64,000 bases of DNA from an uncultured Acidimicrobiales bacterium (GTDB taxonomy: Bacteria; Actinomycetota; Acidimicrobiia; Acidimicrobiales; Aldehydirespiratoraceae), in NCBI GenBank assembly GCA_958296055.1, contig CATQHS010000001.1, positions 62,001 to 126,000 of the forward strand, written 5' to 3'. The notes beneath the pieces were generated by a model. It had not been told where the DNA came from and did no database searches. It was given only the letters and a program-made list of their open reading frames with translations. Positions 56,696 to 64,000 of this stretch are shown here, piece by piece. The position numbers and the translations under genes were made by a program. How positions within the stretch are numbered: position 1 is the stretch's first letter; every line of letters begins with the position of its first letter.

Positions 56696-57721
56696 TCACC
56701 TCCCGGGCTCGAGGGTGGTGGCCGGGGCCGGGATCTCCGCCCAGTGGTGGCAGGCCACCCGATGCGACCGGTCCTCGCCGTCGGCGGCTCCGGCGACGAC
56801 CTCGGCGGCGGGCACGACGATGCGGCACGGGTCGTCCGTCGCGTAGGGGCAGCGGGTTTGGTAGGCGCATCCGGCGGGCGGGTCGAGCAGGCTGGGGATC
56901 TCGCCGGCGGCCAGGCGCTCCACGAGCTGGAGGCGCTCGTGGCCCCCGGTGTCGGCGTGGAGGATGGCGGCCACCAGCCCCTGGGTGTAGGGGTGGCGGG
57001 GATGGGCGAACAGATCCTCCACCGGCGCCTCCTCCACCATGCGGCCCAGATACATCACCCCCACCCGGTCGCTGAGGTGGCGCACCACGGCCAGATCGTG
57101 GGCGATGAACAAAAACGCCACCTCCAGGCGGTCCCTCAGGTCGGCCAGCAGGTTGAGGATCTGGGCCCTAATCGACACGTCCAGGGCCGAGACCGGCTCG
57201 TCGCACACCACCAGGCCCGGCTCGGTGATCAGTGCCCGGGCGATCCCGACCCGCTGCTGCTGGCCGCCGGAGAGCTGAACCGGCCGCCGGTCGAACAGCT
57301 CGTCGGGCAGGCCGACCAGCTCCATCATCTCCCGCACCTTGGCCTCCCGGTCCCGGCGGCCGGCCAGGTCGTGGACCCGCAGCGGCTCGCCGATGATCCG
57401 GCCCACGTTCATGCGCGGGTCCAGCGAGCCCCGGGGGTCCTGGAAGATCATGGGGCAGCGCCGCCGCAGCTTGCGCAGCTCCCGACCGTCCAGCTCGGCC
57501 AGGTCCCGTCCGAGCAGGCGCACCTGTCCGCTCTGGAAAGGGGTGAGCTTCAGCGCGGCCCGGGCCAGGGTGGACTTGCCGCAGCCGGTCTCGCCCACCA
57601 GCCCGAAGGTCTCGCCGGGCCCGATGTCCAGCGAGACCCCGTTCACCGCGGTGAAGGGCTGCCCGTCGTGGCTCCGGTATCGCACCACCAGATCCCGGAC
57701 GCTCAGCACCTCGCCGGTCAC
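56696..57721 (-). CDS. dppF: Peptide-type ABC ATPase (DppF-like)
   Basis: A 341-aa ATPase from GTG 57721, which overlaps the dppD stop (GTGA); the listed start is 39 codons too early. Walker A GETGCGKSTLAR, signature LSGGQQQRVGIARAL, Walker B LVVCDEPVSALDVS, and the C-terminal oligopeptide-transporter domain with Cys cluster (CAYQTRCPYATDDPC). Confidence 0.9.
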   Translation of the reverse strand: MTGEVLSVRDLVVRYRSHDGQPFTAVNGVSLDIGPGETFGLVGETGCGKSTLARAALKLTPFQSGQVRLLGRDLAELDGRELRKLRRRCPMIFQDPRGSLDPRMNVGRIIGEPLRVHDLAGRRDREAKVREMMELVGLPDELFDRRPVQLSGGQQQRVGIARALITEPGLVVCDEPVSALDVSIRAQILNLLADLRDRLEVAFLFIAHDLAVVRHLSDRVGVMYLGRMVEEAPVEDLFAHPRHPYTQGLVAAILHADTGGHERLQLVERLAAGEIPSLLDPPAGCAYQTRCPYATDDPCRIVVPAAEVVAGAADGEDRSHRVACHHWAEIPAPATTLEPGR

Positions 57722-58761
57722 GGCTGCTCCCAGGGCTTGTCGGGCGCGGTCTCCCGCCGGGCCCGCTCCTCGGCCAGCCAGCAGGCCGAGTGGTGCGACG
57801 GCCCCAGCCGCACCGGCGGGGGGCGCTCGGCCGCGCAACGGTCCACAGCATGGGTGCAGCGGGGCTCGAACGGGCAGCCGGCGATCGGCTCGGTGAGGGC
57901 TGGGGGCTGGCCCTCGATGGGCCGCAGCCGCTTGTGGGCCCGGTGCTCGAAGCGGGGCACCAGCCGCAGCAGACCCTCGGTGTAGGGGTGGTTGGCCCGC
58001 TGGAACAGGTGGTCGGTCGGGCAGTGCTCCATGGGCTGGGCCGCGTACATCACCAGCACCCGGTCGGCGGTGGCGGCCACCACCCCGAAGTCGTGGGTGA
58101 TGACGATCAGGGCCATGCCCATCTCCCGGCGCAGCTCGTCGAGCAGCAACAGGATCTGGGCCTGCACGGTCACGTCCAAGGCGGTGGTGGGCTCGTCGGC
58201 GATGAGCAGCTTGGGCTCGCAGGCCACGGCGATGGCCACCATCACCCGCTGGCGCATCCCGCCGCTGAAGCTGTGGGGCAGTTCGTGGTAGCGGTTGGCC
58301 GCGTCGGGGATGCCGACCCGGTCCAGCAGCTCGACGGTGCGGCGGCGGGCGGCGTCCCGGGAGGCCCCGGTGTGGAAGCGCAGCGACTCGGCCACCTGCT
58401 CGCCGACGGGCATGACCGGGTTGAGCGAGGTGAGCGGGTCCTGGAAGATCATGCCGATCTGCCCGCCCCGCACCCGAGACATCTCGGTCTCGGAGAGCCG
58501 CAGCAGGTCGCGGCCCTCGAAGCGGACGGCGCCGGTGACGGTGACGTCGTCGAACAGCCCGAACAGGCGCAGGATGGACAGCGACCCCACCGTCTTGCCG
58601 CTGCCGCTCTCCCCCACGATGCCCAGAGCCTCGCCCCGGTCCAGCGTGTAAGAGAGACCGTCCACCGCCCGCACCACCCCGCGGCGGGTGTTGAACGACA
58701 CCGACAGGTCTTCCACCTCCAGCAGCGGCGGGGCCCCAGCCTCGGTGCCTGCGCCGGTCAT
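57718..58761 (-). CDS. dppD: Peptide-type ABC ATPase (DppD-like)
   Basis: A 347-aa ATPase. Walker [13 protein letters not shown], signature [16 protein letters not shown], Walker [15 protein letters not shown], and C-terminal Cys-containing domain ([14 protein letters not shown]). ATG 58761 is immediately preceded by a micro-ORF (see 58758-58811). Confidence 0.9.
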   Translation of the reverse strand: MTGAGTEAGAPPLLEVEDLSVSFNTRRGVVRAVDGLSYTLDRGEALGIVGESGSGKTVGSLSILRLFGLFDDVTVTGAVRFEGRDLLRLSETEMSRVRGGQIGMIFQDPLTSLNPVMPVGEQVAESLRFHTGASRDAARRRTVELLDRVGIPDAANRYHELPHSFSGGMRQRVMVAIAVACEPKLLIADEPTTALDVTVQAQILLLLDELRREMGMALIVITHDFGVVAATADRVLVMYAAQPMEHCPTDHLFQRANHPYTEGLLRLVPRFEHRAHKRLRPIEGQPPALTEPIAGCPFEPRCTHAVDRCAAERPPPVRLGPSHHSACWLAEERARRETAPDKPWEQP

Positions 58762-58817
58762 GCCGCTGGGCTCGCGGTTCCGCCCGGCACTTCGGTGCCT
58801 GCGACCGTCATGCCGCG
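58743..58817. repeat. 50-bp-offset duplication of the dppD start
   Basis: CGGTGCCTGCG followed by a near-copy of CCGGTCATGCCGC appears at 58743 and again at 58793. The copies carry the two ATG sites (58761, 58811). Confidence 0.8.
58758..58811 (-). CDS. 17-codon micro-ORF linking dppC and dppD
   Basis: ATG 58811 overlaps the dppC stop (ATGA) and the micro-ORF stop overlaps the dppD start (ATGA). Peptide [17 protein letters not shown] closely matches the first residues of DppD ([12 protein letters not shown]). It arose from a 50-bp tandem duplication (58743-58767 and 58793-58817) of the dppD start. It may carry coupled translation across; whether the peptide is functional is unknown. Confidence 0.7.
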   Translation of the reverse strand: MTVAGTEVPGGTASPAA

Positions 58818-59686
58818 GCTCCGGCGTATTGCTCGAAGCGGCGCGACAGCATGTTCAGCGACAGCACCACCACGCCCAGCAGCACGCCGGGGAGGATGGT
58901 GAGCCACCAGGCCACGGTCAGCAGCGGCCGGCCGTCGGCGATGAGCAGGCCCCAGGTCACGTCCGGGGGCTGCACCCCCACCCCCAGGAAGCTGAGCCCG
59001 GCCTCGGCCAGCATGACGTGGCCGATCTCCACCACGTACAGCACCAGGATGCGGGGCACGACGTTGGGCAGCACGTGGGTGAACAGCACGGCGGGCACGG
59101 TGCATCCGGTGGCCACCGCGGCCTCGATGTAGGTGGCCTCCCGCACCTGCAGCGTCTCGGCCCGCACCACCCGGGCGAAGATGGGCCACACCAGGGTGGG
59201 CAGCACCACGATCAGGATGACGACGCTGGGCCCGAGCATGCTCAGCAACAGGATGGCCACCAGGAACATGGGCATGGCCGTCTGGGCCTCGCCCAAGCGC
59301 ATGAGCAGCCGGTCGGGCAAGCCGCCGAAGTAGCCGGCCAGCATCCCGACGAGCACGCCCACCGCCGCGCCGATGGTGGTGGCGACCACGGCGATGTACA
59401 GGGTCAGTCGGGTGCCCCGGATCATCTGGGAGAACAGGTCCCGGCCCAGGGAGTCGGTGCCGGCCAGGTGGCGGCCGTCGTCGGAGACGGCCAGCGGCGA
59501 CAGCAGGCGGCGGAGCGGGTTCAGCCGGTCGGAGTCGAAGGGCATGAACAGTTCCGGAACGGCGGCCCAGGCCGCCATCAGGACCAAAAAGGCGGCGAAC
59601 ACCCACCACCCGTGGCCCCGCCAAGACCGCCGGGATCGGCCGGCCGCCGGCTCGGCCCGGGCTGCGGTCTCGGCCCCGGTCGCCAT
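58808..59686 (-). CDS. dppC: Peptide-type ABC permease (DppC-like)
   Basis: A 292-aa permease. HLAGTDSLGRDLFSQMIRGTR is the conserved N-terminal loop, and EATYIEAAVATGCTVPAVLFTHVLPN the coupling (EAA) region. Start overlaps the DppB stop (TGATG). Confidence 0.92.
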   Translation of the reverse strand: MATGAETAARAEPAAGRSRRSWRGHGWWVFAAFLVLMAAWAAVPELFMPFDSDRLNPLRRLLSPLAVSDDGRHLAGTDSLGRDLFSQMIRGTRLTLYIAVVATTIGAAVGVLVGMLAGYFGGLPDRLLMRLGEAQTAMPMFLVAILLLSMLGPSVVILIVVLPTLVWPIFARVVRAETLQVREATYIEAAVATGCTVPAVLFTHVLPNVVPRILVLYVVEIGHVMLAEAGLSFLGVGVQPPDVTWGLLIADGRPLLTVAWWLTILPGVLLGVVVLSLNMLSRRFEQYAGAAA

Positions 59687-60663
59687 CAGCTCGCCTTCAC
59701 CCGGTTGTCGATGGCCCTATACATCAGGTCCACCAGCAGGTTGCTGGTGACGACGAAGGCGCCGGCGATGATCACCGCAGCCTGCAAGACGAAGAAGTCC
59801 TGGCGATGGGCGGCGTTGATCATCAGCGTGCCGATCCCGGGCCAGGCGAACACCCACTCGATGGCGAACACCGCCCCGCCCCACAGCCGCACGTACTCCC
59901 AGCCGGCGATGGTGGCGGTGGTGAGCCCGGTGTTGCGCAGCACGTGGCGCCACAGCACGGTCCGGCGGGGGAAGCCCTTGCTGCGGGCCACCAGGACGTA
60001 GGGCTTGGACATCTCTTCCACGGTGGCGGAGCGGACCAACTGGAAGATCCGGCCGCCGTGGACGATGGCCACGGTGGCCGCGGGCAAAACGATGCTGCTC
60101 CACCCCAACTTGCCCGAGGTGGGGAACAAGCCCAGCCGGAGGGAGAACACCACGATCAGCAGCAGCCCCAGCCAGAAGTTCGGCACCGACAGCGCCGCCA
60201 CCGAGGTCAGGTTGTTGACCCGGTCGAAGACAGATCCCGGCCGGGCCCCGGCCATTATCCCGCCGATTATGCCGAACACGGCGGCGCCGGCGATCCCGGC
60301 CAGGGTGAGCATGATGGTGTTGGGCAGAGCATCGAACACCGCGTTGAGGGCGGGCCGCTTCTGCCAGTGCGAGTCGCCGAAGTCGCCGGTGAACACGTCG
60401 ACGAAGTACTCGGCGAAGCGCTGGAGGAAGGGGTCGTCGAGGCCGAAGGCCCGGGCCAGGCGCTCCACCTCCTCGTCGGTGGCGTCCACCGGGGCGTACA
60501 CCAGGGCCGGGTCGCCGACCAGGTTGGTGAGCACGAAGATGACCGCCACCACCAGGGCCAGGGTGATGATCCCGTCCCGCAGACGGCGCAGGATCAGCAG
60601 GACCAAGCCCCCCGCCGCCGGCCCGTCGGGACGGCCGGCGGCGGGGGTTTGCGGGGTCGGCAT
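59686..60663 (-). CDS. dppB: Peptide-type ABC permease (DppB-like)
   Basis: A 325-aa permease with GDPALVYAP, FAEYFVDVFTGDFGDSHWQK and the EAA-like region EEMSKPYVLVARSKGFPRR. ATG 60663. 98 bp downstream of dppA. Confidence 0.92.
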   Translation of the reverse strand: MPTPQTPAAGRPDGPAAGGLVLLILRRLRDGIITLALVVAVIFVLTNLVGDPALVYAPVDATDEEVERLARAFGLDDPFLQRFAEYFVDVFTGDFGDSHWQKRPALNAVFDALPNTIMLTLAGIAGAAVFGIIGGIMAGARPGSVFDRVNNLTSVAALSVPNFWLGLLLIVVFSLRLGLFPTSGKLGWSSIVLPAATVAIVHGGRIFQLVRSATVEEMSKPYVLVARSKGFPRRTVLWRHVLRNTGLTTATIAGWEYVRLWGGAVFAIEWVFAWPGIGTLMINAAHRQDFFVLQAAVIIAGAFVVTSNLLVDLMYRAIDNRVKAS

Positions 60664-60722
60664 CGGGACCGGGGGCCTCGGCCTCTAGGGGAGGCTCTTC
60701 ACGGCCGGCGCGGCGCCCGTCA

Positions 60723-60793
60723 CCTACGAGGGGCTTATGTCGGCCCCGTAGTGCCCGGCGCCTACGAGAGGCTCATCTCGGCCACGTAGTACT
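60723..60793. repeat. 38-bp-offset duplication of the dppA 3' end
   Basis: CCTACGAG-GGGCTTATGTCGGCC with CGTAGTG at 60723 and the related CCTACGAG-AGGCTCATCTCGGCC with CGTAGT at 60761. The latter contains the dppA stop. The extra copy lies beyond the stop and could encode HYGADISPS. Confidence 0.8.
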
Positions 60794-62426
60794 CGTCGTC
60801 GAGGCGGGGCTCCCACACCAGGTTCGCGGCCATGCCGTAGATCAGGTCCTGCTGGAGCAGGTAGATGGCATGCGGATTCTCGTGCAGCCGAGCCCAGGCC
60901 CGCTGGTAGGCCTGATCGCGCTCGTTCTGGTCGACCACGGTGACGCCTATCTCGAACATCTCGGTGACCAGCTCGTCGCAGATCTTGCTGGAGCGGCCGC
61001 CGCAGGTGACGTGGCTGGCCACCCGGGCCGAGTCGAACCACTCGTTGGAGTTCCACCCGTACTTCAGGTCGAGGGCGTCTTCCTCGGTGCCGGGGATGCG
61101 GCCGGCCGAGCGGTACTCGTTCCACTCCCATTGCTGGATGTCCACGTCGAGGCCGATGTCTTCGAGATACTGGGCCACGAGCAGGCCCGTCTCCTCGCCC
61201 CGCAGGTACCGGCCGATGGGCACGTTCATGGTGACCTGGAACCCGTCGGGGTAGCCGGCCTCGGCCAGCAGGGCCCGAGCCTGGTCCGGGTCGTAGGGGA
61301 AGGGGCCGATGTCGTCGTTGAACCCCAGCGACTCGGGGGTCAGGTGCTGGGCGTTGTTGGGCCGGGCGAAGCCGCCGTAGAGCGACGCGGCCAGCGTCTC
61401 CTTGTCGACGGCCAGGTTCATGGCCACCCTCACCCTCGGGTCGGACATCTCGGGCACGTAGGTGTTGAAGGCGATGTAGCTGAACTCGGTGGCCGGGACG
61501 TTCTTGGCCTGGGGGACCATATCGATCTGCTCGGGCAGGATGTCGAGCACCAGGTGCACCTCGTCGTTCTGAAGGGCGGCCAGCGCGGTCTGCTTGTCGG
61601 GCACGATCCGCACCACGAAGCGGTCGATGGAGCCGCCGTCGCCCCAGTAGCCGTCGAACAGCTCGGCGGTGATGCTCTGGCCCCGATCCCAGCCCGCGAA
61701 CATGTACGGGCCGGTCCCGACCGGGCTGTCGTTCATCTCGTCGCCTGCGCCGTCGGGGACCATGGGCACCTGGGCCATCTGCAGGGGCAGGATGGCGTCG
61801 GGTCCGTCGGTGCTGACCCTGATCGTGTAATCGCCGACGGCTTCGGCCGACAGGATGCCCCTGATGTAGGAGCCCCGCTGGGTCTCGAAGTCCTCGGCCA
61901 CCATCCGGTTCACGCTGAAGGCCGCGGACTGGGCGTTGAACGGCGTCCCGTCGTGGAACTCCACGCCCTCGCGCAGGGTGAACTCCCAAGTGGTCTCGTC
62001 GACGGGCCCCCAGCTCAGGGCCAGGCCCGGCGCGAGCTGGGCGTTGCGATCCCGGAAGATGAGCGACTCGAACAGGTTGCCGGTCACCACCCGGGCGGCC
62101 CGGTCGTTGACGACCTGGGCGTCGAGGGTGGAGGGCTCGGTGGTGACCGCTATCACCAGCTCCTGGGGCTCCATGTCCTCCATCGGCGCCTCGGTGGTGG
62201 GCGTCTCGCTCGGAGCTTCGGTGGTGTCCGGGGCCGGTGCTTCGGTGGTCTCCGCGGGCGCATCGCCGCCGCCGCCGCCGCCGTCATCGGCTGGCGCGGC
62301 GGTGGTGACGGGCGCGGCCGGCTCGGCGCCGCCGTCGTCGTCGCCGCCGCACCCGGCGGCCACCAGCGCCATGACAGACACGGCGAGCAGCCAGCGAGCT
62401 ACGGCTCGGTTCCGGTTGGGTCTCAT
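60762..62426 (-). CDS. dppA: Peptide-type ABC importer, substrate-binding lipoprotein (DppA-like)
   Basis: A 554-aa SBP type II protein. Signal peptide with lipobox LVAAGC near residue 25, followed by a long Asp/Gly and Glu/Thr/Pro-rich linker (about residues 27-85) tethering the domain, then LVIAVTTEPSTLDAQVVNDR and the typical GLALSWGPVDETTWEFTLREGVEF. It delivers peptides or other short solutes. Its 3' end is tandemly duplicated. Confidence 0.9.
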   Translation of the reverse strand: MRPNRNRAVARWLLAVSVMALVAAGCGGDDDGGAEPAAPVTTAAPADDGGGGGGDAPAETTEAPAPDTTEAPSETPTTEAPMEDMEPQELVIAVTTEPSTLDAQVVNDRAARVVTGNLFESLIFRDRNAQLAPGLALSWGPVDETTWEFTLREGVEFHDGTPFNAQSAAFSVNRMVAEDFETQRGSYIRGILSAEAVGDYTIRVSTDGPDAILPLQMAQVPMVPDGAGDEMNDSPVGTGPYMFAGWDRGQSITAELFDGYWGDGGSIDRFVVRIVPDKQTALAALQNDEVHLVLDILPEQIDMVPQAKNVPATEFSYIAFNTYVPEMSDPRVRVAMNLAVDKETLAASLYGGFARPNNAQHLTPESLGFNDDIGPFPYDPDQARALLAEAGYPDGFQVTMNVPIGRYLRGEETGLLVAQYLEDIGLDVDIQQWEWNEYRSAGRIPGTEEDALDLKYGWNSNEWFDSARVASHVTCGGRSSKICDELVTEMFEIGVTVVDQNERDQAYQRAWARLHENPHAIYLLQQDLIYGMAANLVWEPRLDDEYYVAEMSLS

Positions 62427-62492
62427 GTGTTTGTTTCCCCTCTGTGGTTGTTGGTCAGCTTGTCTATCGGGTGTGGGCGGTGACGCCGGCCG

Positions 62493-62912
62493 CTAATCCG
62501 GCGGCGGGGCCGGGGCCGTCTCGGGATAGGCGGAGGCGACCGCTTCGGCGATGCGCCGGTCGTTCTCCGGCGTGGAGCCGCCGACGCCGACCGCGCCCAC
62601 GAACTCGTCGCCGTCGAAGACGGGGTGACCGCCCGGGTTGAGCGTCACCCCCCCGGGCAGGATGTCCACCAGGCTCTCGGCGAACAGCGGTCGGTCCTTC
62701 CAGCGCTCGAGCAGATCGGCGGTGGGCTTGCGGAAGGCGGCGGCCAGCCGGGCCTTGCCCATGGCCATGTACGGGCCGTGCCAGGACCGGCCCCGGGCCA
62801 GGGCCACGGGATGGCCGGCCGCGTCGGCCACGGCCACGGTGGCGGTGATCCCCTCCCGGGCGGCCAGCTCCCGCCCGATGGCGATCAGCTTCAGGGCCCG
62901 GTCGGTCTCCAT
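62493..62912 (-). CDS. HbpS/GlcG-like (DUF336) protein
   Basis: A 139-aa protein: ATVAVADAAGHPVALARGRSWHGPYMAMGKARLAAAF and GGVTLNPGGHPVFDGDEFVGAVGVGGSTPENDR follow the HbpS/GlcG pattern, where haem or cofactor binding or sensing has been described. No signal peptide. 67 bp upstream of dppA in the same direction. Confidence 0.85.
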   Translation of the reverse strand: METDRALKLIAIGRELAAREGITATVAVADAAGHPVALARGRSWHGPYMAMGKARLAAAFRKPTADLLERWKDRPLFAESLVDILPGGVTLNPGGHPVFDGDEFVGAVGVGGSTPENDRRIAEAVASAYPETAPAPPPD

Positions 62913-62922
62913 CAGCCCTGAA

Positions 62923-64000
62923 TCAGCCGGCGTCGGCCCCGACCGGCTCGGCCGCGATGGCGCCCGGCTCGGCGGTGGCGTTCGACCCGGCGGTCTCGCC
63001 TGACCCGGCCGGCGGGGGGTCGGTCCACGGGTCGGTGAGCAGGCGCAGGTAGCGGGCCGCGTTCTCGCCCATCAGCTTGCGGGTGGCCTCGGGGCCCAGC
63101 ACCGGTTCCCAGGCCAGCACCCGGTCGGTGCTCTCGGGGTAGGTGCACTCCGGGTGGGGGAAGTCCGAGGCGTACATCAGCACGCCGTCGCCGAGCAGCT
63201 CGTTGACCGCCTTGGTCATGTGCGGGCCCTCGTGGGACTCGATGGCGCAGAACACCCGGCCCATCTGCACGTACTCCATGGGGGTGTGCTTGAGGTCCTT
63301 GGGGACCGCGCCCTTCACGTAGTCGATCTGGCTGGTGAGGCGGATGATCCAGTTGGGCAGCCAGCCGTGGCCGGTCTCCACCGCCGCCACCCTCAGGTTG
63401 GGGTGGCGGTCGAGCATCCCGCTGATCAGCACGTAGGCCAGCAGGCGCTGGGCGCCCCAGACGTGGGCGGCGGTGCGGGCCACGGCCACGTTGCCCCAGA
63501 TGTCTCGGTAGCCGGGGAAGTAGGGGGCCTCGTAGAAGAAGCTGTGGTGCATGATGGGCAGGTCGGCCTCGTTCATGGCCGCCCACACCGGCTCCAGGTC
63601 GGGGTCGTCCACCGGCAGGCCCTCGGGCAGCACCGGCCACACCGCCCCCAGCCACTCCCGGTCGGCGTGCTCGGCGATCATGGCCGCGGCCGCGGCCGGG
63701 TCGACGCAAGGGGCCAGCACCAAGCCCTTGAGCCGGCGGGGGTCGGCGGAGCAGTAGTCGTCCATGTAGCGGTGGTAGGCCCGGTACATCGACAGGGCCA
63801 GCGACGGGTCCAGGGCGCTGGAGCCGGGGGCCCAGGTGCCGGGGATCAACAGGTTTACGTCGACGCCCTCCACGTCCATGTTGGCCAGTCGCCCGGCGGC
63901 GTTGCCGTGTTGGATGCCCTCGGCGATCGGCTTGAGGGCCAGGTTCTGCACCCGGCCCTCCAGCGCCCCCCTGGCCCCGGCCCCCCGGGTATCGGGCTCG
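62923..64000 (-). CDS. ACMSD-like amidohydrolase, N-terminus beyond right edge
   Basis: A TIM-barrel amidohydrolase-2 family protein, in frame to the right edge. Segments VDVNLLIPGTWAPGSS, RLKGLVLAPCVDPAAA, PIMHHSFFYEAPYFPG (His ligand region), AAVETGHGWLPNWIIRL, and YASDFPHPECTYP (catalytic Asp) are those of the alpha-amino-beta-carboxymuconate-semialdehyde decarboxylase-like branch. The first metal-binding HxH lies off the window. The ORF track start MQNLAL at 63951 is GTG in mid-frame; upstream codons (EPDTRGAGARGALEGR) continue. Separated from the HbpS gene by 10 bp, so it heads or lies within the operon. Confidence 0.82.
   Translation of the reverse strand, partial: EPDTRGAGARGALEGRVQNLALKPIAEGIQHGNAAGRLANMDVEGVDVNLLIPGTWAPGSSALDPSLALSMYRAYHRYMDDYCSADPRRLKGLVLAPCVDPAAAAAMIAEHADREWLGAVWPVLPEGLPVDDPDLEPVWAAMNEADLPIMHHSFFYEAPYFPGYRDIWGNVAVARTAAHVWGAQRLLAYVLISGMLDRHPNLRVAAVETGHGWLPNWIIRLTSQIDYVKGAVPKDLKHTPMEYVQMGRVFCAIESHEGPHMTKAVNELLGDGVLMYASDFPHPECTYPESTDRVLAWEPVLGPEATRKLMGENAARYLRLLTDPWTDPPPAGSGETAGSNATAEPGAIAAEPVGADAG

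Overview
The window is one 64 kb piece of a GC-rich bacterial chromosome. The dense coding, frequent GTG starts, ATGA/GTGA stop-start overlaps and Ala/Gly/Arg-rich proteins fit an actinobacterium. A marine or sponge-associated Acidimicrobiia-type genome is my best guess, from the sulfatase fused to plant-type LRRs, the Rieske oxygenases and several amidohydrolases. This is inference; no rRNA or other marker settles it. I found no tRNA, rRNA or CRISPR array.

Left part (1-13.7 kb), core metabolism and ion homeostasis: gltB (its last few codons lie outside), an M18 aminopeptidase, a trkA-trkH-trkH potassium uptake operon, 5-formyl-THF cyclo-ligase and a membrane pyrophosphatase with K+-dependent signatures. 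A small remnant of a voltage-gated K+ channel (S4-like helix plus selectivity filter) lies beside trkA.

Variable region (13.4-25.7 kb): a tandemly duplicated cassette. Copy A is decayed (hydrolase, glycosyltransferase, sulfatase and membrane-protein pseudogenes). Copy B carries intact versions. Copy B begins with a 3' fragment of hppA, which fixes the duplication boundary. Copy A also holds a low-GC GT-C type membrane gene bounded by 15-bp direct repeats. An IS481-type element with a CTAG target duplication and a frameshifted transposase lies between the copies.

25.7-34.3 kb: a membrane-anchored alpha/alpha-barrel-like protein, an HTTM-type membrane protein with its small partner, and a defence locus with two tandem full-length McrB-like AAA+ proteins and one McrC nuclease. 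34.4-39.1 kb is a lower-GC island with an SDR enzyme and two tandem GMC oxidoreductases.

Right part (39-64 kb), mostly catabolism and transport: metal amidohydrolase, alpha/beta hydrolase, hendecad coiled-coil membrane protein, TenA/PqqC-like enzyme, Rieske oxygenase set, Liv-type ABC importer with a cyanuric acid amidohydrolase/barbiturase-family enzyme, a fused MNT-HEPN protein, then a long minus-strand operon: amidohydrolase, HbpS/GlcG-like protein, DppABCDF importer, RidA, gamma-glutamyltransferase and C-N hydrolase. Together these suggest uptake and ring-opening or deamidation of nitrogen-containing organics.

A recurring oddity is short (about 30-65 bp) tandem duplication placed exactly at gene starts or stops, seen at least six times.
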